Shown: positions 42,738 through 51,421 of the stretch, piece after piece
Numbering within the stretch: position 1 is the stretch's first letter
How the letters are laid out: the number at the start of each line of letters is the position of its first letter
Assembly: GCA_022820485.1 (NCBI GenBank)
Contig: JAJEFJ010000018.1
Location: forward strand, 1 to 51,536
DNA length: 51,536 nucleotides
Direction of reading: 5' to 3'
From: Candidatus Latescibacterota bacterium
GTDB taxonomy: Bacteria > Latescibacterota > UBA2968 > UBA8231
Made by a program: the position numbers and the translations under genes
The notes under the pieces: model-generated
Seen by the model: only the letters and a program-made list of their open reading frames with translations
The model's database searches: none
Told to the model about the DNA's origin: nothing

Positions 42738-45056
42738 ATGAGAAAATTCACTGCGATTCGTACTTTGCTCGTCGCTACCCTATGTGCAGCAGGGGCCTAT
42801 GCCGACGAACTGCGCCTGAGTAGCCCGGCGGACTGGCAGACGTGGGCCATTCCCAAGGGTACACTCGAAATTGCCGACGACGGCAGCATTAGCCTAGCGT
42901 GGATGCGCCGCAACATAAACGCCGTGGCCAATGCCGCAGCGTTTGCCCACAGCGAAGGCAAGAAACAGGTTTTTGGTGGCATCCGCGCCGTGAATTCAAA
43001 CCCCCAAGATGCGGCTAACATTATCGACCAAGACCCATCGACTTGGTGGCAGCCGTCTGCCGACGATCCGCTGGACGATTGGTGGATCGAAATTGACCTC
43101 GGCCGACCGGTATTGGCGCACAAGTTGCGCTTTGTCTTTCCAGACACACCCGACGCCAAGCCCTTTCGCAATTTCACTACGTACATAAGTAACGGTGTAG
43201 ATACGCGTTATGGCGTGACCTATCACCCGGTCGCCGTCACCACCACACCCAATGTAGAGCGCGTTTTTGAGGTTGATCTGAAACGAATTGAGTTGGGTCT
43301 GGCCAGCGGTGAGCACCTCATAGAACAGGACACACTGGATTTTAACCTCGTCCACCACGTGCGCCTAGTCCCCACAGAAAAAAACTTAGGCGCAGCGCTA
43401 GCTGAGATCGAAGTGGATGCACTGGGTGATAATCTCGCCATAGGTACAGTGGAACGGGGCGGGTCGGTGCGAGCGGGACGGAGCGGAGACAAGATAGGTA
43501 CGATCTTCGATGGGGATGTCAATACCAACTGGCGAGCTGCCGTCGGTGGCGACCAAGCCAAAGAGGGCAATCTCAGGACCTACGTCGAAGACGGCGATTG
43601 GTTCGAATGGGACCTGGGGGCCACGTTCTGGGTAGATCACCTTTCCCACCTAGACCTGACGGTCGGAGACGGAGAGGGGTCTCGTGGCTCCCACGGGCAC
43701 GGGGCCAAGCTATTTATCCTCACCACCTCGGACGGCACGCCCGCCAGCGGCCTGACCAGCGACCGCATTCGCAGCAATTTCGACTACCAGCAACTCAGCG
43801 ACGTATTCAACGATAGGTTCCCCAACCAACAGTCGTATCACTTTGCATTCCCGCTGCGGAAAATTCGCCATATCTTCTACCACCGCAGCGGCATTCCCAC
43901 GCGCCTACAGATCCGCCAGTCGATTTTTGAATACATACTCTACGGCGAGGGGCACGTGGCGGCGACGGAAATGGTGTCGGACTTCATCGACCTAGGCACC
44001 ATGAAGAGCGTACGCAAGCTGTCGTGGGACGCCGACTTACCCGCTGGCACGCAGATCGAAATTCGCTCGCAGACGGGTAATACCTTTGAGCTCCAGAAGA
44101 AGTATTACCACAAGAACGGCACGGAATTGGATTCGGCCCGTTTTGGCAAGCTGCCCAAGAGCGTGCGCGGGCGCATCGACACCCTCAAGCTCAAAGGACC
44201 GGATTGGAGCGGCTGGAGCCAGCCCTATGCTTTCCCCGAGGAGGCCTTCCTCTCGCCGACGCCCCGACAATTTCTGCAACTACAGATTCGGCTAGCCAAC
44301 GACGATCCGCAGCTAACGCCGGTATTGCGCGCTCTGACGCTGGATTTCGACGATCCACTCGTCAGTGGAGGCATTGCCGCACGCATCTTGCCGCGCGAGG
44401 TCGGACTAGACTCACTGCAGCGCTTTACGTATTTGCTCCAACCGACCTTTGTGCGCAACGACCAAGGCTTTGACGAAATCTTTATCCAAGTGCCGGGCGA
44501 CGTGCAAGAAGTGGGCGTCCGGGTCGGTGGCCAGCGCGTGCAGCCGAGGGAAGTTGAATTGGCGGACGGGCTACTAAGAGTCGGACTGCCGGAGCGGGTG
44601 CGGGAGGATTCGGTGGAAGTGCTGTTTACCGCGCAGATAACGACCAATGCCACGCTCTTTGAGGCCTGGGCTGGGGACAGCCAGCAGAATGTGCGCCAAG
44701 GCGTCGAACCCTTAGAGCCGCGCTCGATGATCGTTTTTGTGCCCGACGTGGCCGGTGGGAACTTGCTGCGCAACGTGCAGGTGACTCAGGTCGTTACGCC
44801 CAACGGCGATGGAGTCAACGACGAAGCGCAAATCGACTTTATCGTGGTCCAAGTCGAGAGCAATCCCAACGTGGATATCTACGACCTAACTGGATCGCAC
44901 CTGCGGACGCTCGACCTAGACGCCACGGGTTTCGCGTGGGATGGCCGGGACGCGGCGGGAGCGGTTTTGCCGCCGGGGGTATATATCTGCCGTATCCAGA
45001 TGGAAGCCGACTCTGGAGACCAGTCGGTATATCGCGCCATTAGTTTGGCCTATTGA
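42738..45056 (+). CDS. Secreted protein with two discoidin-like domains and C-terminal TPNGDG module, paralogue 3
   Basis: 772 residues from the ATG at 42738 (GAGG about 8 nt upstream). Signal peptide about 1-23. The first F5/8-C-like domain (about 85-225) has IIDQDPSTWWQPSADDP and WWIEIDLGRPVLAHKLRFVF; the second (about 245-405) has GDVNTNWRA, WFEWDLGATFWVDHLSHL and YGEGH. The C-terminal module starts near 684 with VVTPNGDGVND and ends WDGRDAAGAVLPPGVYICRIQ and AISLAY. Discoidin domains bind glycans or lipids on surfaces. It is longer than paralogues 1 and 2 by one extra N-terminal domain. Precedes the putative barrel gene by 41 nt. Confidence 0.85.
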   Translation: MRKFTAIRTLLVATLCAAGAYADELRLSSPADWQTWAIPKGTLEIADDGSISLAWMRRNINAVANAAAFAHSEGKKQVFGGIRAVNSNPQDAANIIDQDPSTWWQPSADDPLDDWWIEIDLGRPVLAHKLRFVFPDTPDAKPFRNFTTYISNGVDTRYGVTYHPVAVTTTPNVERVFEVDLKRIELGLASGEHLIEQDTLDFNLVHHVRLVPTEKNLGAALAEIEVDALGDNLAIGTVERGGSVRAGRSGDKIGTIFDGDVNTNWRAAVGGDQAKEGNLRTYVEDGDWFEWDLGATFWVDHLSHLDLTVGDGEGSRGSHGHGAKLFILTTSDGTPASGLTSDRIRSNFDYQQLSDVFNDRFPNQQSYHFAFPLRKIRHIFYHRSGIPTRLQIRQSIFEYILYGEGHVAATEMVSDFIDLGTMKSVRKLSWDADLPAGTQIEIRSQTGNTFELQKKYYHKNGTELDSARFGKLPKSVRGRIDTLKLKGPDWSGWSQPYAFPEEAFLSPTPRQFLQLQIRLANDDPQLTPVLRALTLDFDDPLVSGGIAARILPREVGLDSLQRFTYLLQPTFVRNDQGFDEIFIQVPGDVQEVGVRVGGQRVQPREVELADGLLRVGLPERVREDSVEVLFTAQITTNATLFEAWAGDSQQNVRQGVEPLEPRSMIVFVPDVAGGNLLRNVQVTQVVTPNGDGVNDEAQIDFIVVQVESNPNVDIYDLTGSHLRTLDLDATGFAWDGRDAAGAVLPPGVYICRIQMEADSGDQSVYRAISLAY

Positions 45057-45097
45057 CAACCAGCGCGTTGCACAGCAGTAAAAAAGGGAGGGAACAA

Positions 45098-47752
45098 ATG
45101 GGCCAGAAGTTTTTCGGTGCCCTGTTAACGGTTTGTCTTTTGGCAGGTGGACTATTAGCCGAAGGCCTGCAATCGGGTTTTCTCAACCCCTATGTCACCA
45201 GCGGTGTGCGGATATCGCCCCAGACCATCACGCCGACTATGCGGAAGTGGTACCTGCCCCAGACGCTCTACGATATCTACGGCTGGAGAAACTGGGAGTA
45301 CACCAACTACGCCAAGGATCGCTACGAGCGCTATACCGACATCGTGCTACAGGGCCAGCGCTTTTACGATATCTACGGCAATTACATCACGCGCGGCTGG
45401 AGGATCTACGAGTGGGCGCAACAGCACCCCACGGAGACGGGTAGCGCAATCGACAAGTCCGTGGAGTTCAACAACTGGTTCAACAACTTGGTCATTTCAA
45501 CGGCGTCGCAGGGCCAATATCACATGGCGTTGACCGTGGGCGAGCAACTAAGGACCACGCTGACGCCGATGACCTTTTCCAAGCCACTGTTCAACGGCGT
45601 GCAATGGGATTTCCTCTCCGATAAATACGCCCTGACGCTAATCGCCTCGCGCACGGACAACCCCGCCCTGGCAGCCACGGCGACCAACCGCGATCAGGGG
45701 GCTACGGTGCGGACGATCTTCACCAATTTGCTTGGCCTGCGCGGTACGGCCCAAATCGGCGACTTTATCAAGCTGGGCACGACCTACGTCAACGCCGGGC
45801 ACTGGAATAGCTCGGAGAGCTTCGGCAACAATTCTCTCAAGGGCACGCTCGGCGGCAACCTGCAGGCGGGCAACGTGCAGCGTCTCCTAGTGCGTCTGTC
45901 CGACGATTCACCCGAGGACGGCGAGGGGGGGGCGTTGCTCTTTCTGCACCGCGTGTACATAAATGGCGTGGAACATCCCGAAATTTCCGACCGGGCGCTG
46001 GTTGACGGCGGCATCCGGCGGCAGGGGCGCTGGGAGGCCAGCGGCGGCAACAACATCATCATTACCTACGACATCGAGCGCGACTTTACGCCTATTCCCG
46101 GCGAAGACGAGATCATCGACTTCAAGGAAATCAAAAAGATCGAGATCGAACTGGTCTTAGCCAATGACTATGCTGTTGAAGTCACTTCCAATATGCAGGT
46201 CAACAACACGGGCGAACCTGTATTTTTGCCCGTCACCCGTGCAGAGAAAAACATCAAGGACGGCTCCAACCAGCGCGTGGTGCGCTTTAGCTACGGCTTG
46301 CCGACGGCCAACGAAGTCGCCGGTCTCACCATGGAAATCGACGACCTCTTCGGCGGGTTTAACCTGCGCGCCGAATACAACATCAACCGCAAATACCGCC
46401 GCTTCCCCAACCAGAATTTTACCTACAATCAGGCGCTGGGAAAAGAGAGCGCAGAGGGCTACTACGCAACGGCGTCGCACAACGTGTACCCGTGGTTTGC
46501 CTACGGCGAAATTTTTAGCATGGACCCGGGCTATCAAACATTTATGTTCGTGCCCGACAGCAACGGGCGCATTAACTACGAAAGTTCTGTAAACAACGTT
46601 TACGAATTCGTGGACGACAACGACGACCAAGACCGCTTTCCCGACTGGCGTAGGCGCACCTTTAGCAGTTCCTCGTCGGAGCGCTTGCTGATCCAGCGAG
46701 CTGACGTGGCCGTCTTTCCCGGCTACGACGAAAACAACGACCTAGTGTCGGACTTCAACCAGAACGACAACGGCATGCCGGACTATTTGGAGCCCTTTGT
46801 GCGCTACGATGTCGATCCGCTGGAGTTTCTCTACGGCACGGACATGAACAACAATACCGTGATCGACCGCTTTGAAAACGACGAGGAAGCAGACTACCCA
46901 TATCCTCGCGACCACCGAGGTTACAACTTCTACGGTGGTGCCGAACTCAAGCCGGGTAGCCGCATAATGGTCGGTCGCCTGCGTGAGTGGCTGCTGAGCA
47001 GCAATCGCCGCAACCAGTCGCTCTATGGTTTGCTGACGCTGACGCACGAGGTGCCTCGCCACGGTTTGCAGATGCAGCTCTACAACGGTCTTCGCCGCGT
47101 CAAGGACAATATCCCCGAAGACATTATTCTGTGGGTGCAGAGTCCGCGCACGCGGGGCGACATGCGCCCCTTCGTCGATCCTATGATCGCGCAGGATGCG
47201 CTGATCAACACCTCCTTTCTGAGTGCGCGTACGCGCAAATACGCCCCGCTCAATCTGGAAACCAAGCTGAAGTACGAGATCTATCACCAGCGCGGAGATC
47301 AGCAACCGGCAAATTGGCAGGACGAAAAGCTCCTCGCGCTGATCACCAAGGCGGATTTGCCCATTCCGATAGGTAAACACGTGCTGTGGCCTAGGTGGAA
47401 ACAGCTCTACAAGCGGCGCTCGCCCACAGATAAAAACGAGTTGGAGAATAACGAGCTGTCGGAAATTTTCTTCTTCGTGTGGCAGCAGGAGCTGATCAGC
47501 ACGATGCGCCTAGAATCCGGCATCGAGTACGAGATTTTCAGGAATATGGTCGAACGGACTGATCCACTACCCGCCGGATATGTGGACGATTTTGAACAGT
47601 TCGTGATTGCTGCACAGCTGTCCAATCGCTCGGACTATCTGGGCTATCGCCTGATGACCAACATCGGCGGGCGCTGGGAGCGGCGCGATTTCCGCGACGA
47701 GACAACGACGGATCTGGTGCTGTTTCTGAGTATGTTTGCCGGATTGCAATAA
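45098..47752 (+). CDS. Large beta-rich, probable outer-membrane protein with Ca-binding Asp/Asn loops
   Basis: 884 residues from the ATG at 45098, chosen for its GGGAGGG site; the upstream TTG at 45053 has none. Signal peptide about 1-22. The protein is full of alternating strands with many aromatic and charged residues (WYLPQTLYDIYGWRNW; LTVGEQLRTTLTPM), as in porin-like or TonB-independent barrels. In the middle lie two Asp/Asn-rich loops (DENNDLVSDFNQNDNGMPDY at about 544-563 and DMNNNTVIDRFENDE at about 582) like thrombospondin-3 or EF-hand calcium sites. The end (LFLSMFAGLQ) lacks a classical barrel-terminal Phe. No known family recognised. It may anchor the three secreted paralogues upstream. 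Confidence 0.78.
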   Translation: MGQKFFGALLTVCLLAGGLLAEGLQSGFLNPYVTSGVRISPQTITPTMRKWYLPQTLYDIYGWRNWEYTNYAKDRYERYTDIVLQGQRFYDIYGNYITRGWRIYEWAQQHPTETGSAIDKSVEFNNWFNNLVISTASQGQYHMALTVGEQLRTTLTPMTFSKPLFNGVQWDFLSDKYALTLIASRTDNPALAATATNRDQGATVRTIFTNLLGLRGTAQIGDFIKLGTTYVNAGHWNSSESFGNNSLKGTLGGNLQAGNVQRLLVRLSDDSPEDGEGGALLFLHRVYINGVEHPEISDRALVDGGIRRQGRWEASGGNNIIITYDIERDFTPIPGEDEIIDFKEIKKIEIELVLANDYAVEVTSNMQVNNTGEPVFLPVTRAEKNIKDGSNQRVVRFSYGLPTANEVAGLTMEIDDLFGGFNLRAEYNINRKYRRFPNQNFTYNQALGKESAEGYYATASHNVYPWFAYGEIFSMDPGYQTFMFVPDSNGRINYESSVNNVYEFVDDNDDQDRFPDWRRRTFSSSSSERLLIQRADVAVFPGYDENNDLVSDFNQNDNGMPDYLEPFVRYDVDPLEFLYGTDMNNNTVIDRFENDEEADYPYPRDHRGYNFYGGAELKPGSRIMVGRLREWLLSSNRRNQSLYGLLTLTHEVPRHGLQMQLYNGLRRVKDNIPEDIILWVQSPRTRGDMRPFVDPMIAQDALINTSFLSARTRKYAPLNLETKLKYEIYHQRGDQQPANWQDEKLLALITKADLPIPIGKHVLWPRWKQLYKRRSPTDKNELENNELSEIFFFVWQQELISTMRLESGIEYEIFRNMVERTDPLPAGYVDDFEQFVIAAQLSNRSDYLGYRLMTNIGGRWERRDFRDETTTDLVLFLSMFAGLQ

Positions 47753-47831
47753 CGCCTGACAAATCTGCCTTTGTGCAGTCTGATGTCCGCGCCGATTAAT
47801 AGAATTGCATCGACTGCATATTTCCCGCGCT

Positions 47832-49547
47832 ATGCGCCCTTTTTACATGCCCATCGTTGCGGCTCTCTTTAGCTGGGGTATGGCACTGATCGTGGGGTGC
47901 TTAAATGAAACTTCCGCGCCATCGACAAAAGCCACTGCGCCCAAATTCAAATTGGCTAGAAGTGCACTGCCGAAATTCGTCGATGTCACGGCCGCTGCCG
48001 GCATCCACTTTGCTCATGTCAACGGCGGCAGTGGTCGTTTCTACTACGTGGAGACCTATGGCTCGGGAGCGGCTTTTATCGATTACGACAGCGACGGTGA
48101 CGAAGACCTATACCTAGTCAACGGGGCCGTATTGCCGGGCTTTTTGGAGCGGCGCGTACCGAAAAACGTCCTATATCGAAACAAGGGCAATGGGAAGTTC
48201 GAGGAAACAACAGAGGACGCAGGTGTCGGCGATGAAGGATATGGCATGGGTGTCTGCGCGGGAGATTACAACAACGACGGTCATGTGGATCTCTATGTCA
48301 CGAACTTCGGTGCCAATGTGTTGTATCGCAATGGCGGCGATGGTTCATTTGTCGATGCGACAGAGACCGCTGGCATCGGCGACGAGCGCTTGAGTATGAG
48401 CGCGGCCTTTGCCGACATCGACAACGACGGCGATCTCGACCTCTACGTTTCCAACAATACCGATTTTACCCTCGAAAACCACAAAGAATGCAGGCACGGT
48501 TCCATACGCGTCTATTGCGGTCCCGGTCAATACAAGGGGGCATCGGGGATTATGTACCGCAATGAAGGAGATGGAACGTTTGTCGATGTAACAGAAGCAA
48601 TGGGCGTTTATAACGACCGCTGTCGTCAACTCGGCGTAGTGTTTGGCGATTACGACGAAGACGGCGATGCGGATCTGTTTGTCGCCAATGATATGACCCC
48701 GAACTTCCTCTTTCGCAACGAGGGGGGGACGCGATTTTCCAATATCGGACTGGATTCCGGCGTCGCCTTCAGCCCGGACGGCAAACCCGAGGCGGGCATG
48801 GGCACGGACTTTGGCGACTACGACCGGGATGGACGCCTCGACCTCGTCGTCTGTAACTTCCAGTGGGAGCACTGTCGCCTATTAAAAAACGAGCGGGGCG
48901 ATGTGTTTAAAGACCAGATACACGAGTCCAAACTGGACGAACCGACCTTCTCGACATTGACCTTTGGCACGGACTTTTTCGACTACGACAACGACGGCTA
49001 CCTCGACCTGTTCCTAGCCAACGGACACGTCGAACCGAATATAGAAATTATCGACCGCGCCGGACCTTCCTACGCACAGCGGGATCAGCTATTCCACAAC
49101 AACGGAGACGGTACCTTTACCGACGTCAGCACTGACTCGCCGGGCTTGGCCACCGCCTCGGTCGGACGCGGATCAGCGACCGCCGACTACGACAACGACG
49201 GCGATCTAGATCTGTTCGTCAGCAACAACAACCAGCGCGGCCTGCTGCTGCGCAACGACGGCGGCAACCGCCAGCACTGGCTGTCAGTGCGCACCATAGG
49301 CACCCACAGCAACCGCGACGGCATCGGCGCACGCATCCAGGTAGTAGCCGGCGACCTACACCAAGTAGAAGAAGTGCGTTCAGGCAGTTCGTATTTGTCG
49401 CAGAATACGCTGCGGGTACACTTTGGCTTGGGGACCCACACGCGGGTGGATCGGGTGGAGATCCGTTGGCCAAGTGGGATGCAGCAGGTGTTGGAAGACG
49501 TGGCGGCTGACCAATTCCTCACCGTCCGAGAGCCGGAAAAACTATAG
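47832..49547 (+). CDS. FG-GAP/VCBS repeat protein with C-terminal ASPIC/UnbV domain (CRTAC1-like)
   Basis: 571 residues from the ATG at 47832; a TTG at 47805 and an ATG at 47847 are alternatives. A lipobox-like IVGC near residue 23 suggests lipoprotein anchoring. Residues about 40-480 carry repeated Ca-binding propeller loops: DYDSDGDEDLYL, DYNNDGHVDLYV, DIDNDGDLDLYV, DYDEDGDADLFV, DYDRDGRLDLVV, DYDNDGYLDLFL and DYDNDGDLDLFV. The last 70 residues, from DGIGARIQV to RVEIRWPSG, are the ASPIC/UnbV domain. CRTAC1-type proteins are extracellular beta-propellers, common in environmental bacteria, with unknown ligands. Usually found with TPR proteins, as here, 21 nt before a TPR lipoprotein gene. 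Confidence 0.9.
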   Translation: MRPFYMPIVAALFSWGMALIVGCLNETSAPSTKATAPKFKLARSALPKFVDVTAAAGIHFAHVNGGSGRFYYVETYGSGAAFIDYDSDGDEDLYLVNGAVLPGFLERRVPKNVLYRNKGNGKFEETTEDAGVGDEGYGMGVCAGDYNNDGHVDLYVTNFGANVLYRNGGDGSFVDATETAGIGDERLSMSAAFADIDNDGDLDLYVSNNTDFTLENHKECRHGSIRVYCGPGQYKGASGIMYRNEGDGTFVDVTEAMGVYNDRCRQLGVVFGDYDEDGDADLFVANDMTPNFLFRNEGGTRFSNIGLDSGVAFSPDGKPEAGMGTDFGDYDRDGRLDLVVCNFQWEHCRLLKNERGDVFKDQIHESKLDEPTFSTLTFGTDFFDYDNDGYLDLFLANGHVEPNIEIIDRAGPSYAQRDQLFHNNGDGTFTDVSTDSPGLATASVGRGSATADYDNDGDLDLFVSNNNQRGLLLRNDGGNRQHWLSVRTIGTHSNRDGIGARIQVVAGDLHQVEEVRSGSSYLSQNTLRVHFGLGTHTRVDRVEIRWPSGMQQVLEDVAADQFLTVREPEKL

Positions 49548-49568
49548 GACCAAAAGGACAAGGCGAAC

Positions 49569-51107
49569 GTGAAGTGGTTTAATGGCGTGCTATGGCTGGC
49601 GTGGATAACGGCCCTTGGCTGCGGTGGTGCACTAGAAGAAGCGCCTGTAGTAGAGGAAAAGGAAGACCCACGCGCGATAGAACTGAGTTACTTGGATCGC
49701 ATTCGCGCCGATTCCAGCGACGTAGCAGCGCACTACGAACTGGGGGCGTTCTATTTAGAACACGCCGTGTATGGAGAAGCGCTGCGATATTTCAGTGAGA
49801 CCTTCCGCATCGACTCACTGCACGTACGTGCGCTGCTGGGAGCCGGCGAAGTCATGACCCGACAGGGCGAGCTGGAACGGGCGTTGGCCGTATATCGCAA
49901 GGCCATTGCGCTCGCGCCCGATAGCGCTGCGGTCTATCGCCAGCTCGGCCAACTCTATTTGCGCACAGACGACGATGATAGGGCGCGAGCGACGTTTGCA
50001 AAAGCGCTGCAATTGGCACCCGATCACGCTCCAGATCACTACAATCTAGGCGTGGCACATGCCCGCGATCACGACTACAAGACCGCAGCCCAGCACATGC
50101 AGCGAGCGCTGGAAATAGACCCCGAATACGCGCTGGTGTACTACAGTTTGGCGGATATGTACTGTGCCAAGATGGGGCAATGCGAACGGGCTGTGGATAT
50201 GGCGAGCAAAGCCGTTAAAATAGAACCTAGGCACGCGCGTTACCGCACGGCGTTAGGGCGCATCTTCATGCGGTTAAATCGCCACGAAGAAGCGGAGGCG
50301 GCCTTTCGCGCGGCCATCAAGCGCGATTCGGCGGCTGTAGAGGCGCTAAATGGGCTGGGGATGGTGCTCGCCCAACAGGGCAAAGAGGTCGAAGCAGCCG
50401 CTGTACTCGAGCAAAGCATCGCCCTAGACCCCGCCTATCCAGAAGCGCACTTGACCCTGTCCAAAGTGTATATGAAGCTGGGAAAGCCAGACGAAGGGCA
50501 GAAGCAGATCGAGATGTTCAAGCGCCTTGAGCCGCATTTCGATACCATTCGCGATCAGCGTTTGCGTCTCAAAGGCCACGCCGACGATGCCGTAGCCCGC
50601 TATAACTTGGGCGTGATCTACGCGAAGTTAGGTTTTGCTGAAATGGCTGCGCAAGAGTACAAAGCCTCGCTGAAAATCAACCCTGCCCAGATACAGGCTT
50701 GGCAGAATTTGGGCACAGCCTATATGCGGCTGCAGCGAGTTGACGATGCCATCACAGCCTATCGCCAAGCCCTGACTTTAGACGAGGGCTATGCGCTGGC
50801 GTGGTTTAATCTCGGCAACGCCTATTTGATGAAAGACTATCCGGTGCAGGCCCGTGCTGCCTATGAACGCGCTTTGGCGATAAAGGAAAACTACGTCGAT
50901 GCAATAAACGGCCTCGGTAATGCCAAACTGCGCGAGGGCAATGCCCGGGAGGCCATCGACGATTTTAAAGCAGTTTTGCGAGTCGATTCCACCTATGTCG
51001 GTGCCCATTATAGTTTGGCCGTGGCCTACCGCGAAGTGGGGGACTCACTCGCGGCGCAGCAGCAGATACGCCTTTTCGCGCGCAAGCAAAAAGAGCGCAC
51101 CCGGTGA
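49569..51107 (+). CDS. TPR-repeat lipoprotein
   Basis: 512 residues from a GTG start. Lipobox TALGC at about 14-18. From residue 40 to the end there are about twelve TPR hairpins (for example HYNLGVAHARDHDYKTAAQH and AWFNLGNAYLMKDYPVQARA), giving a long solenoid with a peptide-binding groove. No catalytic domain. It probably scaffolds partners at the outer-membrane inner face. Genes of this type commonly follow ASPIC/UnbV proteins, so the two may form a complex. Followed by the helix-hairpin-helix lipoprotein. Confidence 0.9.
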   Translation: MKWFNGVLWLAWITALGCGGALEEAPVVEEKEDPRAIELSYLDRIRADSSDVAAHYELGAFYLEHAVYGEALRYFSETFRIDSLHVRALLGAGEVMTRQGELERALAVYRKAIALAPDSAAVYRQLGQLYLRTDDDDRARATFAKALQLAPDHAPDHYNLGVAHARDHDYKTAAQHMQRALEIDPEYALVYYSLADMYCAKMGQCERAVDMASKAVKIEPRHARYRTALGRIFMRLNRHEEAEAAFRAAIKRDSAAVEALNGLGMVLAQQGKEVEAAAVLEQSIALDPAYPEAHLTLSKVYMKLGKPDEGQKQIEMFKRLEPHFDTIRDQRLRLKGHADDAVARYNLGVIYAKLGFAEMAAQEYKASLKINPAQIQAWQNLGTAYMRLQRVDDAITAYRQALTLDEGYALAWFNLGNAYLMKDYPVQARAAYERALAIKENYVDAINGLGNAKLREGNAREAIDDFKAVLRVDSTYVGAHYSLAVAYREVGDSLAAQQQIRLFARKQKERTR

Positions 51108-51169
51108 CGCGGTTCAAGAGCCAAAAACCTGCCAAAGGAAAACGCGAAATTGCCACAATGGAGGTCCTT

Positions 51170-51421
51170 ATGAAACGCTGGAATCTTGTGGGCTGTGTAG
51201 TCATGGCCCTGCTGTGGACTAGCTGTGCGACACTCTCTCAACTCGAGGCAAAGCGCATCGATATTAATACGGCCTCGCACGCACAGCTAGAAACGCTGCC
51301 CGGGATAGGACCGGCAGTGGCGCAGAGAATAATTGAGGGCCGCCCCTATTACAACTCAAAAGGCTTGCTCAACATAAAGGGCATTGATATGCAGCGCCTA
51401 AAGGACATCGAACCCTATTAG
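51170..51421 (+). CDS. Small ComEA-like helix-hairpin-helix lipoprotein
   Basis: 83 residues from the ATG at 51170, preferred because GGAGG lies 5 nt upstream; a GTG at 51104 overlaps the TPR stop but has no site. Lipobox LLWTSC. Residues about 27-83 are one ComEA-type HhH domain: RIDINTASHAQLETLPGIG, AVAQRIIEGRPY, LLNIKGID. ComEA proteins bind DNA in the periplasm during uptake. No com genes are adjacent, so other envelope roles are possible. The stop codon TAG touches the predicted end of an insertion sequence, so the last residues may derive from the insertion. Confidence 0.8.
   Translation: MKRWNLVGCVVMALLWTSCATLSQLEAKRIDINTASHAQLETLPGIGPAVAQRIIEGRPYYNSKGLLNIKGIDMQRLKDIEPY

Noticed and set aside
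45053..45097. TTG start overlapping the stop of paralogue 3 for the barrel-like gene.
   Set aside because: The ATG at 45098 has GGGAGGG and starts directly at the signal peptide.
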